Of a stretch of DNA of 64,000 nucleotides, positions 1 through 8,792 are shown one piece after another; positions within the stretch are counted from its first letter, which is position 1, and the number at the start of each line of letters is the position of its first letter. The translations under genes and the position numbers were made by a program. The notes under the pieces are model-generated. The model made no database searches and had not been told where the DNA came from. It saw only the letters and a program-made list of their open reading frames with translations. Source of the DNA: Chitinophagaceae bacterium UBA1946 (GTDB lineage: Bacteria > Bacteroidota > Bacteroidia > Chitinophagales > Chitinophagaceae); the NCBI GenBank assembly GCA_002336815.1, contig DDEU01000018.1, positions 1 to 64,000 on the forward strand, in the 5' to 3' direction.

Positions 1-389
1 ACCCCGAAACTACCACGGGTGGTAATGCCCTCAAATTCTATGCTTCTGTACGACTGGATATCCGACGCATGGCGCAGATCAAAGATGGCGATACGGCAAC
101 AGGTAACAGGGTAAAAGTAAAAGTGGTAAAAAATAAGGTAGCACCACCTTTCCGCAATGCTGAATTTGATATCATCTTTGGAGAAGGAATTTCTAAAGTA
201 GGTGAGATCATTGATATGGGTGTTGAGTTGGGTATTGTACAAAAAAGCGGTAGCTGGTTTAGTTATGATGCCAACAAACTGGGCCAGGGAAGAGATTCCG
301 TAAAGGAACTTCTTCGTGACAATCCTGAAATGGCAGCTGAAATTGAAGGAAAGATCAGGGTGAAGATCGCAGAAATGCAGGCCGTTTAA
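1..389 (+). CDS. recA: RecA recombinase, C-terminal part (5' end outside window)
   Basis: This is the last ~128 residues of RecA, the ATP-dependent DNA strand-exchange protein of homologous recombination and SOS induction. The frame is open from base 3 and reads through the conserved stretch TGGNALKFYASVRLDIRR, followed by the FDIIFGEGISKVGEIIDMGVE segment of the RecA core and a C-terminal domain ending in MQAV. The upstream ATP-binding motifs lie outside the window. A strong hairpin terminator follows 30 bases after the stop, so recA is probably transcribed alone or is the last gene of its unit. The identification is secure from these motifs. Confidence 0.97.
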   Translation, partial: PETTTGGNALKFYASVRLDIRRMAQIKDGDTATGNRVKVKVVKNKVAPPFRNAEFDIIFGEGISKVGEIIDMGVELGIVQKSGSWFSYDANKLGQGRDSVKELLRDNPEMAAEIEGKIRVKIAEMQAV

Positions 390-419
390 AATGTATTCGA
401 TGGGTTAGTAAATATAAAG

Positions 420-443
420 ACCGCTCTTCTGGGCGGTTTTTTT
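420..443 (+). terminator. Rho-independent terminator of recA
   Basis: A 7-bp stem (ACCGCTC with GGGCGGT, one G-U pair) closed by a TTCT loop is followed by seven T residues. It sits 30 bases after the recA stop codon. Confidence 0.85.
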
Positions 444-548
444 ATAAATTCATCTCTGCTAAATGAGCTAAATTTAATGGGAATATTTAATACAGAGCAC
501 CTGTTGTGATTTGTAATAGGGTTGCGCAGGCCAGCAATCGTTGAACTT

Positions 549-1001
549 ATGGAACCGGTAACAGTTAAAACATTTGATAATTATTTTTCGGCCAGCATTA
601 TGCTGACAAGATTGCAGGCCGAAGGGATAGAATGCTACCTGGCGGATGAAAATACGGTTACCATTGACCCCTTGCTCTGCAATGCCATCGGGGGAATTAA
701 ACTGGTGGTGAAAAAGGAAGATGAAAAAATGGTCATAAAGAAATTAAGGGCTTACCAGATCGAATACCTGCTTTCTGCTACCTGCCCTGAATGCGGCAGC
801 AATAGTTTTTCGCATGTTCCCAGGCTGCGGGCCTCCAATTATCTTACCGCCATTCTTACCTGGATATTTTCGAGTTATGCGCTGGCCCCGGAATACGTTT
901 ACCAGTGCGGCAATTGCGGGTATGAATGCGACACATTGCCCGATGATACCATGCAGGCGGCCAGCGATGATACAGCCGGCATTGACAATTATTTACAGTA
1001 A
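549..1001 (+). CDS. DUF2007 domain protein with C-terminal zinc ribbon
   Basis: This is a 150-residue cytoplasmic protein of unknown function. Residues ~1-65 match the DUF2007 type ('putative prokaryotic signal transducing protein'), with the typical pattern of ligand-like residues around FDNYFSASIMLTRLQAEGI and an acidic patch. The second half carries two CxxC pairs (CPEC and CGNC), a zinc-ribbon layout, separated by a hydrophobic segment with the residues LTAILTWIFSSYAL that could be a single membrane-contacting helix. I chose the ATG at 549. An in-frame TTG at 522 would add nine residues with no family support. The gene converges on the dehydrogenase that ends 7 bases downstream. DUF2007 with a zinc ribbon recurs in Bacteroidota, but I know of no assigned role. 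Confidence 0.8.
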   Translation: MEPVTVKTFDNYFSASIMLTRLQAEGIECYLADENTVTIDPLLCNAIGGIKLVVKKEDEKMVIKKLRAYQIEYLLSATCPECGSNSFSHVPRLRASNYLTAILTWIFSSYALAPEYVYQCGNCGYECDTLPDDTMQAASDDTAGIDNYLQ

Positions 1002-1008
1002 GATGTTA

Positions 1009-2367
1009 CTACCAGGTTGCAGCGATCGTTTTCACATTTACAAATTCCAGTATTCCTTCTCTTCCCAACTCACGGCCATAGCCTGATTTTTTTATACCTC
1101 CAAAAGGCAGGCTGGGATCGCTTTTTACAAGACTGTTGATAAATACTGCGCCGCTGTCTATTTTTTTTGCGAGGGCTATTCCTTTCTCAATGTCCTGCGT
1201 CCAGATGCTGCCACTCAAACCATATCCTGAATCGTTGGCCAGTGCTATCGCATCTGTTTCGCAGGCAGCCGCTATTACTACAGCCATCGGTCCAAATGTT
1301 TCCTCGTCAAAGGCAGGCATTCCTTTCTCTACTGCCATTAACAGGGCAGGTGAGAAATTGCAGCCTTCGAAGTCACCGCCCAGCACAAGCCTGGCACCCT
1401 GCTCAATGGATCGCTGCATTTGGATGTTGAGGTTTTCAACAAGGTCCGGCCTTGCCATAGGTCCGGTGGTAACCGCAGCATCAAAGGGATCTCCCTGTTT
1501 AAGTGATTTGATCAGTTTATCAAATTCAATCATAAAGTCATTCATGGCTTCCTGTAACACGATCAATCTTTTTGCAGCGATGCATGACTGACCGGCATTT
1601 TGCATTCTTGATTGCAGGGCAGTGGCTGCTGCTTTTTTCATATCTGCATCCGGCAATACAATCAAGGCATCTGAGCCGCCTAGTTCCAGCAGGGATCTTT
1701 TTATATTTTTTCCTGCCAGCATGGCAACGCTGCTGCCGGCTCTTTCACTTCCGGTAAGGGTTACAGCCTGTACGACCGGGTGTTCCAATAATTTTTCTAC
1801 TACAGGTGTATCTGCGATCAACACCTGGAAAACACCAGGAGGCGCTCCCGCTTCTAAAAAAATTGCCTCGATCTTTTTAGCACAACCGCAAACGTTAGGT
1901 GCATGTTTTAAGAGGCTAACATTCCCGGCCATTAAAGTGGGCGCCGCATAACGAAACACCTGCCAGAAAGGGAAATTCCAGGGCATGATCCCCAGTACAG
2001 CACCAACCGGCTGGTAGCTAATAAAACTTTTTTTATATCCAGCTTCCCGTGGTTGATCCTTTAAAAGGCTTTCGGCATGTTCAGCGTAGTATTCGCATAC
2101 ATAAGCACATTTTTCGATCTCGGCTGTGGATTCAGCAAGTATCTTCCCCATCTCAAATGTGATGGTACGGGCCAGTGCATCCTTGTCTTTTATTAAAATA
2201 GCAGCAATATTTTTAAAGACCTCCGATCTTTTTGCAAAGCTGTACTGCTTCCAGGTTTCGAAGGCCAGCCGGGCCTGTCGCAGGCATTGATCAATGGCAG
2301 CCTCCTTCATTAACGGATGTTCTGCCATTACCTGTTGGGTATATGGAAAGATGGATTGAAATATCAT
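1009..2367 (-). CDS. NAD(P)-dependent succinate-semialdehyde dehydrogenase (ALDH superfamily)
   Basis: This 452-residue protein is a full-length aldehyde dehydrogenase of the Sad/YneI succinate-semialdehyde type, oxidising succinate semialdehyde (or a similar aldehyde) to the acid with NAD(P). The cofactor-binding stretch GIMPWNFPFWQ is at ~126-136. The general base Glu228 lies in LLELGGSDA and the nucleophile Cys262 in NAGQSCIAAKR. The C-terminal PFGGIKKSGYGRELG motif fits the SSADH-like branch. It is transcribed alone toward the DUF2007 gene. The length is normal for the Sad branch, which lacks the longer N-terminus of GabD. The exact substrate is inferred from family resemblance; no gabT is nearby. 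Confidence 0.88.
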   Translation of the reverse strand: MIFQSIFPYTQQVMAEHPLMKEAAIDQCLRQARLAFETWKQYSFAKRSEVFKNIAAILIKDKDALARTITFEMGKILAESTAEIEKCAYVCEYYAEHAESLLKDQPREAGYKKSFISYQPVGAVLGIMPWNFPFWQVFRYAAPTLMAGNVSLLKHAPNVCGCAKKIEAIFLEAGAPPGVFQVLIADTPVVEKLLEHPVVQAVTLTGSERAGSSVAMLAGKNIKRSLLELGGSDALIVLPDADMKKAAATALQSRMQNAGQSCIAAKRLIVLQEAMNDFMIEFDKLIKSLKQGDPFDAAVTTGPMARPDLVENLNIQMQRSIEQGARLVLGGDFEGCNFSPALLMAVEKGMPAFDEETFGPMAVVIAAACETDAIALANDSGYGLSGSIWTQDIEKGIALAKKIDSGAVFINSLVKSDPSLPFGGIKKSGYGRELGREGILEFVNVKTIAATW

Positions 2368-2619
2368 AGTTAGGAATGAGAGCGTTATTGGTATATAAAT
2401 TTCGTTATTTTGGAAACAAAGCGTTTCAATTAAAGTTAGCCATCCTGTGTTAATCTTTGGGGGTTAGACGGAATCCAGGAAAATACTTGACAGTGACAGC
2501 CGGGTGCTTTGAAGAGATTCTAAAAAATTTCATTGAAAAAATAATAAAAAATCCCCGCGGCTGCAGTTGAGTCGAACAGGAACTAATTGCATTTTAAGAT
2601 TTACATTCACTCTACAAAT

Positions 2620-2627
2620 TACCTTTA
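2620..2627 (+). promoter_or_regulatory. Candidate -7 box close to the DUF3137 gene start
   Basis: TACCTTTA matches the Bacteroidota sigma-A -7 consensus TAnnTTTG in all but the last base. It ends only 8 bases before the ATG at 2636, so the 5' leader would be extremely short. Confidence 0.35.
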
Positions 2628-2635
2628 GCCCAGCT

Positions 2636-3547
2636 ATGGAAAGGATAAAAAGTTTTGATGAGTTTTACGATCTGAAACTAAAAGATGAAATAGAAAGGCT
2701 TCAGCGGGAAAATAAAAAAGCAGATAAATGGGGCATTGCGATATTCATATCTGCATTTGCACTGATCCCGGTTGTGGTGTATGGATTAAAAGAATCATCC
2801 GGCAACGCCGGTAAATTCATCATCGGGTTAATGGTAATATTGGTAGCAGTCAGCGCCCGCAATTATGCCAGGGTAAGTACTGGCTTTGAAACAAATTTTA
2901 AAGAACAGATCGTGAAAACGATCATTGATTTTATTCAACCGGGGCTTGTGTACAAACCAGAAGTTTACATGAGTTCGGGCTACTTTAGAAACAGCGGCTT
3001 ATTTAGTACCCAATACAACGTCTACGACGGCGATGACCTTATAGAGGGGACTTACAAAAATGTGTTTTTCAAATGTTCAGAACTGGAAGTTGCCCTGAGA
3101 AAAACCCGGGGAACCAGCCGCCATATTTTTCATGGCCTTTTTTTTGCAGCAACGGTCAACCGGCAATTTTCAGCAGGTACCTATGTCTTTTCCAATGCTG
3201 AAGATGACTACCCCGCTGACAGGTTACCCGCTGTAGTAAGACTCGATTGCCGTGATGGTGAATTTGAAAAATATTACCGGGTGTATACCACGAATGTGGC
3301 GCAGGGTTCACTTATTGTTGACGCAGCGATGATGGCCAACCTATTAGCGTTTGTGAAACAGATACGGCGAAAAGTTAACATGTCTGTGGTGGGGGGTATG
3401 TGTTATGTTGCCATTCCTTTTACACAGGATCTGTTTGAGCCACCAAGTCCTTATGAGTTTAACAAAGAGGAGATCAAGGAATATTTTTATACCGTGCTGC
3501 TGATGCTAAGCATCATTAACCAGTTGCACCTGGAGAAACTACAATGA
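2636..3547 (+). CDS. DUF3137 family membrane protein
   Basis: This 303-residue protein has two adjacent hydrophobic helices at ~residues 32-70 (WGIAIFISAFALIPVVVYGL and FIIGLMVILVAVSA), preceded by a charged, probably coiled N-terminus, and followed by a ~220-residue soluble domain. The layout and motifs such as GLFFAATVNRQF and FEKYYRVYTTN match DUF3137 (Galanin-like) proteins found in many bacteria, whose function is unknown. The ATG at 2636 is preferred over an upstream TTG at 2567 because family members begin near MERIKSFDEFY and a promoter-like box lies between the two. The gene stands alone, and a pseudogene follows on the opposite strand. Confidence 0.8.
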   Translation: MERIKSFDEFYDLKLKDEIERLQRENKKADKWGIAIFISAFALIPVVVYGLKESSGNAGKFIIGLMVILVAVSARNYARVSTGFETNFKEQIVKTIIDFIQPGLVYKPEVYMSSGYFRNSGLFSTQYNVYDGDDLIEGTYKNVFFKCSELEVALRKTRGTSRHIFHGLFFAATVNRQFSAGTYVFSNAEDDYPADRLPAVVRLDCRDGEFEKYYRVYTTNVAQGSLIVDAAMMANLLAFVKQIRRKVNMSVVGGMCYVAIPFTQDLFEPPSPYEFNKEEIKEYFYTVLLMLSIINQLHLEKLQ

Positions 3548-3548
3548 T

Positions 3549-3916
3549 TTAGGTATTACTAAGAATTGAGTAGATGAGCGAATCAATAAATTTCCCGTCA
3601 AAGAAATAATTCTCTTTAAAATAGGCCTCTTTTACAAATCCATTTTTCTCCAGCAGTTTAATAGAACCGTATTGCCAGGGTTTACATTGGCTTCAACAGA
3701 ATGCAGTTGCATGCTTTCAAAACCATATTTCAACACAGCCTTCAGTGCTTCATCCATAATGCCTTTCCCATATCAATGAGGAAGCAGGGCATACCCTATT
3801 TCGGCACGATAGTGTTCTTTTTGCAGCTGCCAAAATCCAATACTGCCAACAATTACAGGGCTTTCCCGTAAAGTAACACCCTTGGTTGGAAAAGGTTGAA
3901 AGTTTAGTTGCCGCAT
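3549..3916 (-). pseudogene. Decayed RimJ/RimL-type GNAT acetyltransferase
   Basis: Read on the minus strand, this stretch gives a RimJ/RimL-like GNAT protein carrying three lesions. It begins MRQLNFQPFPTKG, then jumps into VTLRESPVIVGSIGFWQL, skipping about 60 residues expected between these family landmarks. An in-frame TGA follows LLPH, just before YGKGIMDEALKAVL. After EANVNPGNT a one-base deletion shifts the frame, and the true C-terminus (IKLLEKNGFVKEAYFKENYF ... SNT, then TAA) continues in a second frame. Family landmarks are recognisable throughout, so this is a broken gene and not intergenic noise. It explains the 463-base gap between the DUF3137 and serine hydrolase genes. Confidence 0.82.
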
Positions 3917-4010
3917 ACCTAAAACGCAGTTTTTTTTACTGCCTTTTACTAAATTACCGGATTGGATTCAAGATAAAAGAAGTAAATTTTCGGAAAAATT
4001 TTTCTTGTAA

Positions 4011-5843
4011 ATGAAAAGCGCAATACTGTCTTTATTCCTTGGTTGCATTTACTTCAATTGTGCAGCTCAAACAGGAATTCCTGTTCCTCAAATGACACAA
4101 AGTGACAATATCATTAAAAACTTTCTTAGTACATATGGTATACCCGGCGCAACAGTCGCCATTGCAAAGGATGGACGCATTGTGTACATGAGGGCTTTTG
4201 GATCTTCCAATATTGCAGGCACCGTTCCCACTCAGCCATACAACCTGTTCAGGATCGCAAGTCTTTCCAAGCAGGTAACTTCCATCGCTATAATGAAAAT
4301 GATGCAGAACGGGCAATTGACCATGAATGCAAAAGTGTTTGGTACCGGGGGTATTCTTGCAAACCATCCTGTTTTTTCCACCGCCAATATCACCGATGCC
4401 CGCATTTATAATATCACTGTTCAGCAATTGCTGGAACATTCGGCCGGCTGGAACAGGGATTTGAATTGCAATCCCAACCCCACTACACCATATCCTTATT
4501 TTTTAAGTGGTTGTGATCCCATCTCTTTTCCGTTGAGAGTAACCATGCTTACCGGAACCAGCAACCCGGTAACTAAAGATGCCCATATTAAATTCCTGTT
4601 GGAAAAAGGACTTGATTCCGATCCCGGAACGGCCTATAATTATTCCAATATTGGCTATTTGATATTGGGCGAAGTGATCGAAAAGATCTCCGGGCTTAGT
4701 TATGAAAAGTATGTACAGGATAGTATCATGGCGCCGCTGGGAATTTTTGATATGCACATTGGTAAGAACCTGCTGGCAGACAAACAGGAACGGGAAGGTG
4801 AGTATGTTGGCAACGGTTACAGTACTTTATCCTGTTATAACACCGGTTTGTATGTGCCCTGGGAATACGGCGGGTTCAGCGTGGAAGCAATGGATGCACA
4901 TGGAGGTTGGATCGCTTCTTCAAGAGATATGTTGAAATTACTTACTGCGGTAGACGGCTTTAGTACCAAACCCGATATTCTTTCTCCTGCCACGATTGTT
5001 ACCATGACAACTCCATCCGCCGGCAACCAGTATTATGCGAAGGGATGGTCAGTAAACCCATTTAACAACTGGTGGCATACAGGTGCTTTGGATGGCACTG
5101 CCAGTGAGCAGGTAAGAACAGGAACAGGTTATACCTGGATCATCATCCTCAACAAAAGGAATATTACGAACGGTAATTTCTGGACAGACGTGGATAACCT
5201 TGGCTGGAACTGTCTATCGGCAACTACCACCTGGCCAACCTGGGACCTGATGGCTTCGCCAACCGTTAACGCCGGTAATCTTAATTTCAGTGCTGTAACT
5301 GGTTCTGCCGTTACCGTTAACTGGAGCAATGGAAATGGCAGCAACAGGTTATTGCTGGTAAAAGCAGACAGCAGCATCAACACTTTTCCACTGGATGGTA
5401 CGGACTATACAGCCAATCCTGTTTTTGGTTCGGGAAGCGCAACAGGCAATAACAATTTTGTGGTTTACAATGGCACCGGCAACAGTGTTACGGTGAGCGG
5501 GTTAACTCCCAATAAAAAATATTATTTCCGGGTAATTGAATACAACAAAAACACTACTACGGGTAACAATGCATTGTATTTATTGGGAAGTAACCCGCAG
5601 GACTATACGATTACGGCCAGCAGTTTTACCTTCACCGGAACCGGTAACTGGAGCAATGCGGCGAACTGGGCCAATAACCTGGTACCACCGGCTACATTGC
5701 CACATGGTTCACAAATTATCATCAACCCATCAGGTAGCGGCGAGTGCATCCTTGATGTACAGCAACGGGTTTCTTCCGCAGCTTCAGTGATAGTACAAAC
5801 AGGAAAAAAATTAAAACTTCCGGGAAACCTGTTGATCCAATAA
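4011..5843 (+). CDS. Secreted serine hydrolase (class C beta-lactamase family) with Fn3-like and novel C-terminal module
   Basis: This 610-residue exported protein starts with a signal peptide (cleavage near CAAQ, residue 20). Residues ~30-390 form a penicillin-binding-protein/beta-lactamase fold: the SxxK box is S84-L-S-K87, the YxN box is Y211-S-N213, and HTG at 356-358 takes the KTG position. Such proteins act as D-Ala peptidases, esterases or beta-lactamases; the substrate cannot be read from sequence. Residues ~415-530 look like a fibronectin-III-type domain (SGLTPNKKYYFRVIEYN). The last ~70 residues (GTGNWSNAANW ... GKKLKLPGNLLIQ) closely match the end of the giant protein at 45390-51560 and differ from a standard T9SS tail. 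The start is the only ATG giving a signal peptide. Confidence 0.88.
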   Translation: MKSAILSLFLGCIYFNCAAQTGIPVPQMTQSDNIIKNFLSTYGIPGATVAIAKDGRIVYMRAFGSSNIAGTVPTQPYNLFRIASLSKQVTSIAIMKMMQNGQLTMNAKVFGTGGILANHPVFSTANITDARIYNITVQQLLEHSAGWNRDLNCNPNPTTPYPYFLSGCDPISFPLRVTMLTGTSNPVTKDAHIKFLLEKGLDSDPGTAYNYSNIGYLILGEVIEKISGLSYEKYVQDSIMAPLGIFDMHIGKNLLADKQEREGEYVGNGYSTLSCYNTGLYVPWEYGGFSVEAMDAHGGWIASSRDMLKLLTAVDGFSTKPDILSPATIVTMTTPSAGNQYYAKGWSVNPFNNWWHTGALDGTASEQVRTGTGYTWIIILNKRNITNGNFWTDVDNLGWNCLSATTTWPTWDLMASPTVNAGNLNFSAVTGSAVTVNWSNGNGSNRLLLVKADSSINTFPLDGTDYTANPVFGSGSATGNNNFVVYNGTGNSVTVSGLTPNKKYYFRVIEYNKNTTTGNNALYLLGSNPQDYTITASSFTFTGTGNWSNAANWANNLVPPATLPHGSQIIINPSGSGECILDVQQRVSSAASVIVQTGKKLKLPGNLLIQ

Positions 5844-5872
5844 AAAATGCCGGTGGCTTTTGAGCACCGGCA
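5841..5872 (-). terminator. Rho-independent terminator of asnS
   Basis: A perfect 8-bp stem, TGCCGGTG with CACCGGCA, is followed on the minus strand by a run of six T. It lies 26 bases past the asnS stop and against the 3' end of the converging serine hydrolase gene. Confidence 0.8.
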
Positions 5873-5897
5873 CCGTATTCTTTCAATTTTTTGCAAC

Positions 5898-7352
5898 TTA
5901 AAACTCTGCGCTTTTGGGATACCTTGGAAAAGGAATCACATCCCTGATATTTCCCATTCCTGTTACAAACTGTACCATTCTTTCAAAGCCAAGCCCAAAG
6001 CCGGCGTGCGGGCAGGAGCCAAACCTTCTTGTATCAAGGTACCAGTATAGTTCTTCCGCCGGAATGTGCATGTCTTTCATCTTTTGTTCCAGCTTTTCAA
6101 GGCGTTCTTCTCTTTGTGATCCACCCACAATTTCACCGATGCCGGGTGCCAGTATGTCCATGGCCGAAACGGTTTGCCTGCCGGGTGCACAATTGTCATC
6201 CAACCGCATGTAAAAAGATTTGATGGCGGCAGGGTAGTTAGTAAGGATAACCGGTTTTTTAAAATGTTTTTCCACCAGGTATCTTTCATGTTCACTCTGA
6301 AGGTCCATTCCCCATCCTTCGATGAGGTACTGGAATTTTTTCTTTTTGTTGTGATTGCTTTCTTTTAAAATCTCGATGGCTTCTGTGTAAGTGATCCTTT
6401 CGAAATTATTATTGATCACAAATTCCAGTTTGTCGATCAATCCCATTTCACTGCGCTTATCCTGCGGTAAACCTTTTTCTTCTTCTGCCAAACGCTGCGC
6501 CAGGAATTCCAGGTCATCCCTGTTATTTTCCATTGTATGTTGGATGATGTACTTAATGAATTCTTCAGCCAGGTTCGCATTGTCTTCCAGGTCGTAAAAA
6601 GCCATCTCCGGCTCAATCATCCAAAACTCTGCCAGGTGCCTGGTAGTATTGGAATTCTCAGCACGAAAAGTTGGTCCAAAAGTGTAGATATCACTGAATG
6701 CCATGGCTGCCAGTTCTCCTTCCAATTGCCCGCTAACAGTAAGGTTGGTGCTGCGGCCAAAAAAATCTTCCTTAAAATTTACAGAACCATCTTCATTTTT
6801 GGGAGCAGTTCCATCAAGCGGCAACGTGGTTACCCGGAACATTTCCCCGGCACCTTCTGCATCACTGGCGGTGATCACCGGGGTGTGCATGTATACAAAT
6901 CCTTTGTCGTTAAAAAATTTATGCACTGCAAAAGCCAGCGAATGACGTACCCGGAAAACTGCACCGAATGTGCTGGTACGGAAACGCAGGTGTGCGATCT
7001 CTCTCAAAAATTCAAGACTGTGTTTTTTAGGCTGCAAAGGAAATTTCTCTGCATCACTGTCGCCCAGTATTTCTATGGAGCTTGCCTTTAATTCAATTTT
7101 TTGCCCCTTGCCCAGCGATTCAATTACTTCACCGGTTGCTTTGATGCAGGCTCCTGTGGTGATGCGTTTTAAAGTGGCATCGTCCAGCATCCCCAGGGTA
7201 ACCATTACCTGCAGGTTATTATTGGTGCTGCCGTCATTCAACGCTATAAATTGATTGTTGCGGAAGGTTCGCACCCAACCCATCACGGTAGCCTCATAGT
7301 TCAGTTTGTCGCCTGACAGCAATTCTTTTATCTTGATTCTCTTATTGAACAT
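5898..7352 (-). CDS. asnS: Asparaginyl-tRNA synthetase
   Basis: This 484-residue class IIb aminoacyl-tRNA synthetase charges tRNA-Asn with asparagine. An N-terminal OB-fold anticodon-binding domain (MGWVRTFRNNQFIALNDGS) spans ~residues 1-115. The class II catalytic core follows, with motif 2 at FRAENSNTTRHLAEFWMIEPE and motif 3 near the end in GFGLGFERMVQ. The start at 7352 (MFNKRIKIKELL) is preferred. The longer frame would start 10 residues upstream inside the promoter-like region. A -7 box lies at 7371-7378 and a terminator follows the stop, so asnS is a single-gene unit. The length is typical for bacterial AsnRS. Confidence 0.97.
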   Translation of the reverse strand: MFNKRIKIKELLSGDKLNYEATVMGWVRTFRNNQFIALNDGSTNNNLQVMVTLGMLDDATLKRITTGACIKATGEVIESLGKGQKIELKASSIEILGDSDAEKFPLQPKKHSLEFLREIAHLRFRTSTFGAVFRVRHSLAFAVHKFFNDKGFVYMHTPVITASDAEGAGEMFRVTTLPLDGTAPKNEDGSVNFKEDFFGRSTNLTVSGQLEGELAAMAFSDIYTFGPTFRAENSNTTRHLAEFWMIEPEMAFYDLEDNANLAEEFIKYIIQHTMENNRDDLEFLAQRLAEEEKGLPQDKRSEMGLIDKLEFVINNNFERITYTEAIEILKESNHNKKKKFQYLIEGWGMDLQSEHERYLVEKHFKKPVILTNYPAAIKSFYMRLDDNCAPGRQTVSAMDILAPGIGEIVGGSQREERLEKLEQKMKDMHIPAEELYWYLDTRRFGSCPHAGFGLGFERMVQFVTGMGNIRDVIPFPRYPKSAEF

Positions 7353-7370
7353 AACAGTTTTTTGTGGCTG

Positions 7371-7378
7371 CAAATATA
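7371..7378 (-). promoter_or_regulatory. Promoter -7 box of asnS
   Basis: TATATTTG on the minus strand is an exact TAnnTTTG match, 18 bases before the asnS ATG at 7352. Confidence 0.55.
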
Positions 7379-7532
7379 ACATGGATTTGGGAGGATTGAA
7401 ATGGGGATTTATATGATTGATATGATTTTAATGATTGTTGGGCAGGGTAGTATAATTTTACCAAAAAAAGAATATAACGCAACGGCTGTAAAGATCATAT
7501 CAATCATCCTGGTAATACCAAATCATAAATCA

Positions 7533-8516
7533 ATGAAAATAGCATTCTTCTCTACCAAATCATACGACAGGGAGTTTTTCAACCACTACGTAAGTACCCA
7601 CGAGATCATTTACTTTGAAGCAAGGCTCGGTTCACAAACGGTTAACCTTACAGCAGGCTGCGATGCGGTCTGTGTGTTTGTGAACGACCGGCTCAATGCA
7701 GCGATCATTGGAGAATTGAAAAAAAACGGCATCAAACTCATTGCACTTCGTTGCGCCGGTTTTAATAATGTAGATCTGGAAGCAGCAAAAGCAAATAACA
7801 TCAAAGTAGTACGGGTGCCTGCTTATTCGCCTCATGCTGTAGCCGAACATGCTGTTGCACTCATCTTAACGCTCAACCGAAAAACGCACAAGGCTTACAA
7901 CCGGGTGAGGGAAGGCAACTTTTCGCTGGAAAGGCTTACGGGCTTTGATTTGTATGGCAGAACGGTGGGTGTGATCGGTACCGGCAAAATTGGCCAGGCC
8001 TTTTGTGATATCATGCTGGGCTTTGGTTGCAGGGTACTTGCTTTTGATCTGTTGGCTAACAGGGAACTCACCGGCAAAGGGGTTGAATACCTGCCATTGA
8101 TTGATGTGTTGCAGCAGTCTGATATCATTTCATTGCATTGTCCGCTCAATGAGCAAACCAAACATATTATCAATAATCAAACGCTGCAGATGATGAAGGA
8201 CGGCGTGATGCTGATCAATACCAGCCGTGGTGCATTGATCAATACCGCCGATATCATCGGGTCGCTAAAAACCGGTAAGGTCGGCTATCTTGGCCTGGAT
8301 GTATATGAGCAGGAAGAGAAAATATTTTTCAAAGACCTTTCTGAAAACGTGATACAGGATGATATGATCATGCGCCTGATCAGCTTCCCCAATGTGCTCA
8401 TTACTTCTCACCAGGGCTTTTTTACTGAAGAGGCGTTAACACAGATCGCCCAAACTACCCTGGAAAATGCAGACGCCTTTGAAGCCGGACTGCCATTAAA
8501 GAATGCAGTGGTGTAA
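7533..8516 (+). CDS. ldhA: D-lactate dehydrogenase (D-isomer 2-hydroxyacid dehydrogenase family)
   Basis: This 327-residue NAD-dependent enzyme interconverts pyruvate and D-lactate. The N- and C-terminal substrate-binding halves flank a Rossmann domain with the dinucleotide motif GVIGTGKIGQAF (~146-157). The catalytic arginine follows in the conserved INTSRGALINT stretch, and the acid/base His lies in the C-terminal region with LITSHQGFFTEEAL, as in LdhA-type enzymes. The ATG at 7533 (MKIAFFSTKSYD) matches family N-termini; the 44-residue upstream extension in this frame has no family support. A hairpin at 8559-8575 may end the transcript. The split between D-lactate and related hydroxyacid dehydrogenases is by resemblance. 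Confidence 0.9.
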   Translation: MKIAFFSTKSYDREFFNHYVSTHEIIYFEARLGSQTVNLTAGCDAVCVFVNDRLNAAIIGELKKNGIKLIALRCAGFNNVDLEAAKANNIKVVRVPAYSPHAVAEHAVALILTLNRKTHKAYNRVREGNFSLERLTGFDLYGRTVGVIGTGKIGQAFCDIMLGFGCRVLAFDLLANRELTGKGVEYLPLIDVLQQSDIISLHCPLNEQTKHIINNQTLQMMKDGVMLINTSRGALINTADIIGSLKTGKVGYLGLDVYEQEEKIFFKDLSENVIQDDMIMRLISFPNVLITSHQGFFTEEALTQIAQTTLENADAFEAGLPLKNAVV

Positions 8517-8558
8517 TTGCGTTATAGCGCAATAACAATCAGCCCTGTTCATTCATAC

Positions 8559-8578
8559 AGGCCTTTACGAGGCCTTTT
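8559..8578 (+). terminator. Possible weak terminator of ldhA
   Basis: AGGCCT TTACG AGGCCT forms a 6-bp hairpin followed by four T, 43 bases after the ldhA stop. The stem is short, so termination may be partial. Confidence 0.4.
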
Positions 8579-8598
8579 AATACTGCATCTGCCCATGC

Positions 8599-8617
8599 TC
8601 TGCAGGCTGCCTGCAGA
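8599..8617 (+). other. Perfect hairpin in the rho leader region
   Basis: TCTGCAGG CTG CCTGCAGA is a perfect 8-bp inverted repeat in the 276-base gap before rho. It lacks a T tract. It could shape the rho 5' leader, but no function can be read from it. Confidence 0.35.
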
Positions 8618-8792
8618 ACAAAAAATTTTCATTTTCTGAAAAAACAGCGTAATATTGTGCCGGAATCATTACTGAAGGTCTTTCCAATCATCCAATTGCA
8701 TCAGTCACATTCCAATCAATATTAATTTCCAATTACAATTTTTTCAAAGTTTTTAAGATCGACTTTTTTGAAAAATTCATTTTCATTTTTTT

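Noticed and set aside
3760..3785. Selenocysteine or recoding at the TGA inside the GNAT pseudogene, given selD nearby
   Set aside because: The TGA sits where family members usually have Trp or an aromatic residue, no SECIS-like hairpin is evident, and further lesions (deletion and frameshift) show plain decay.
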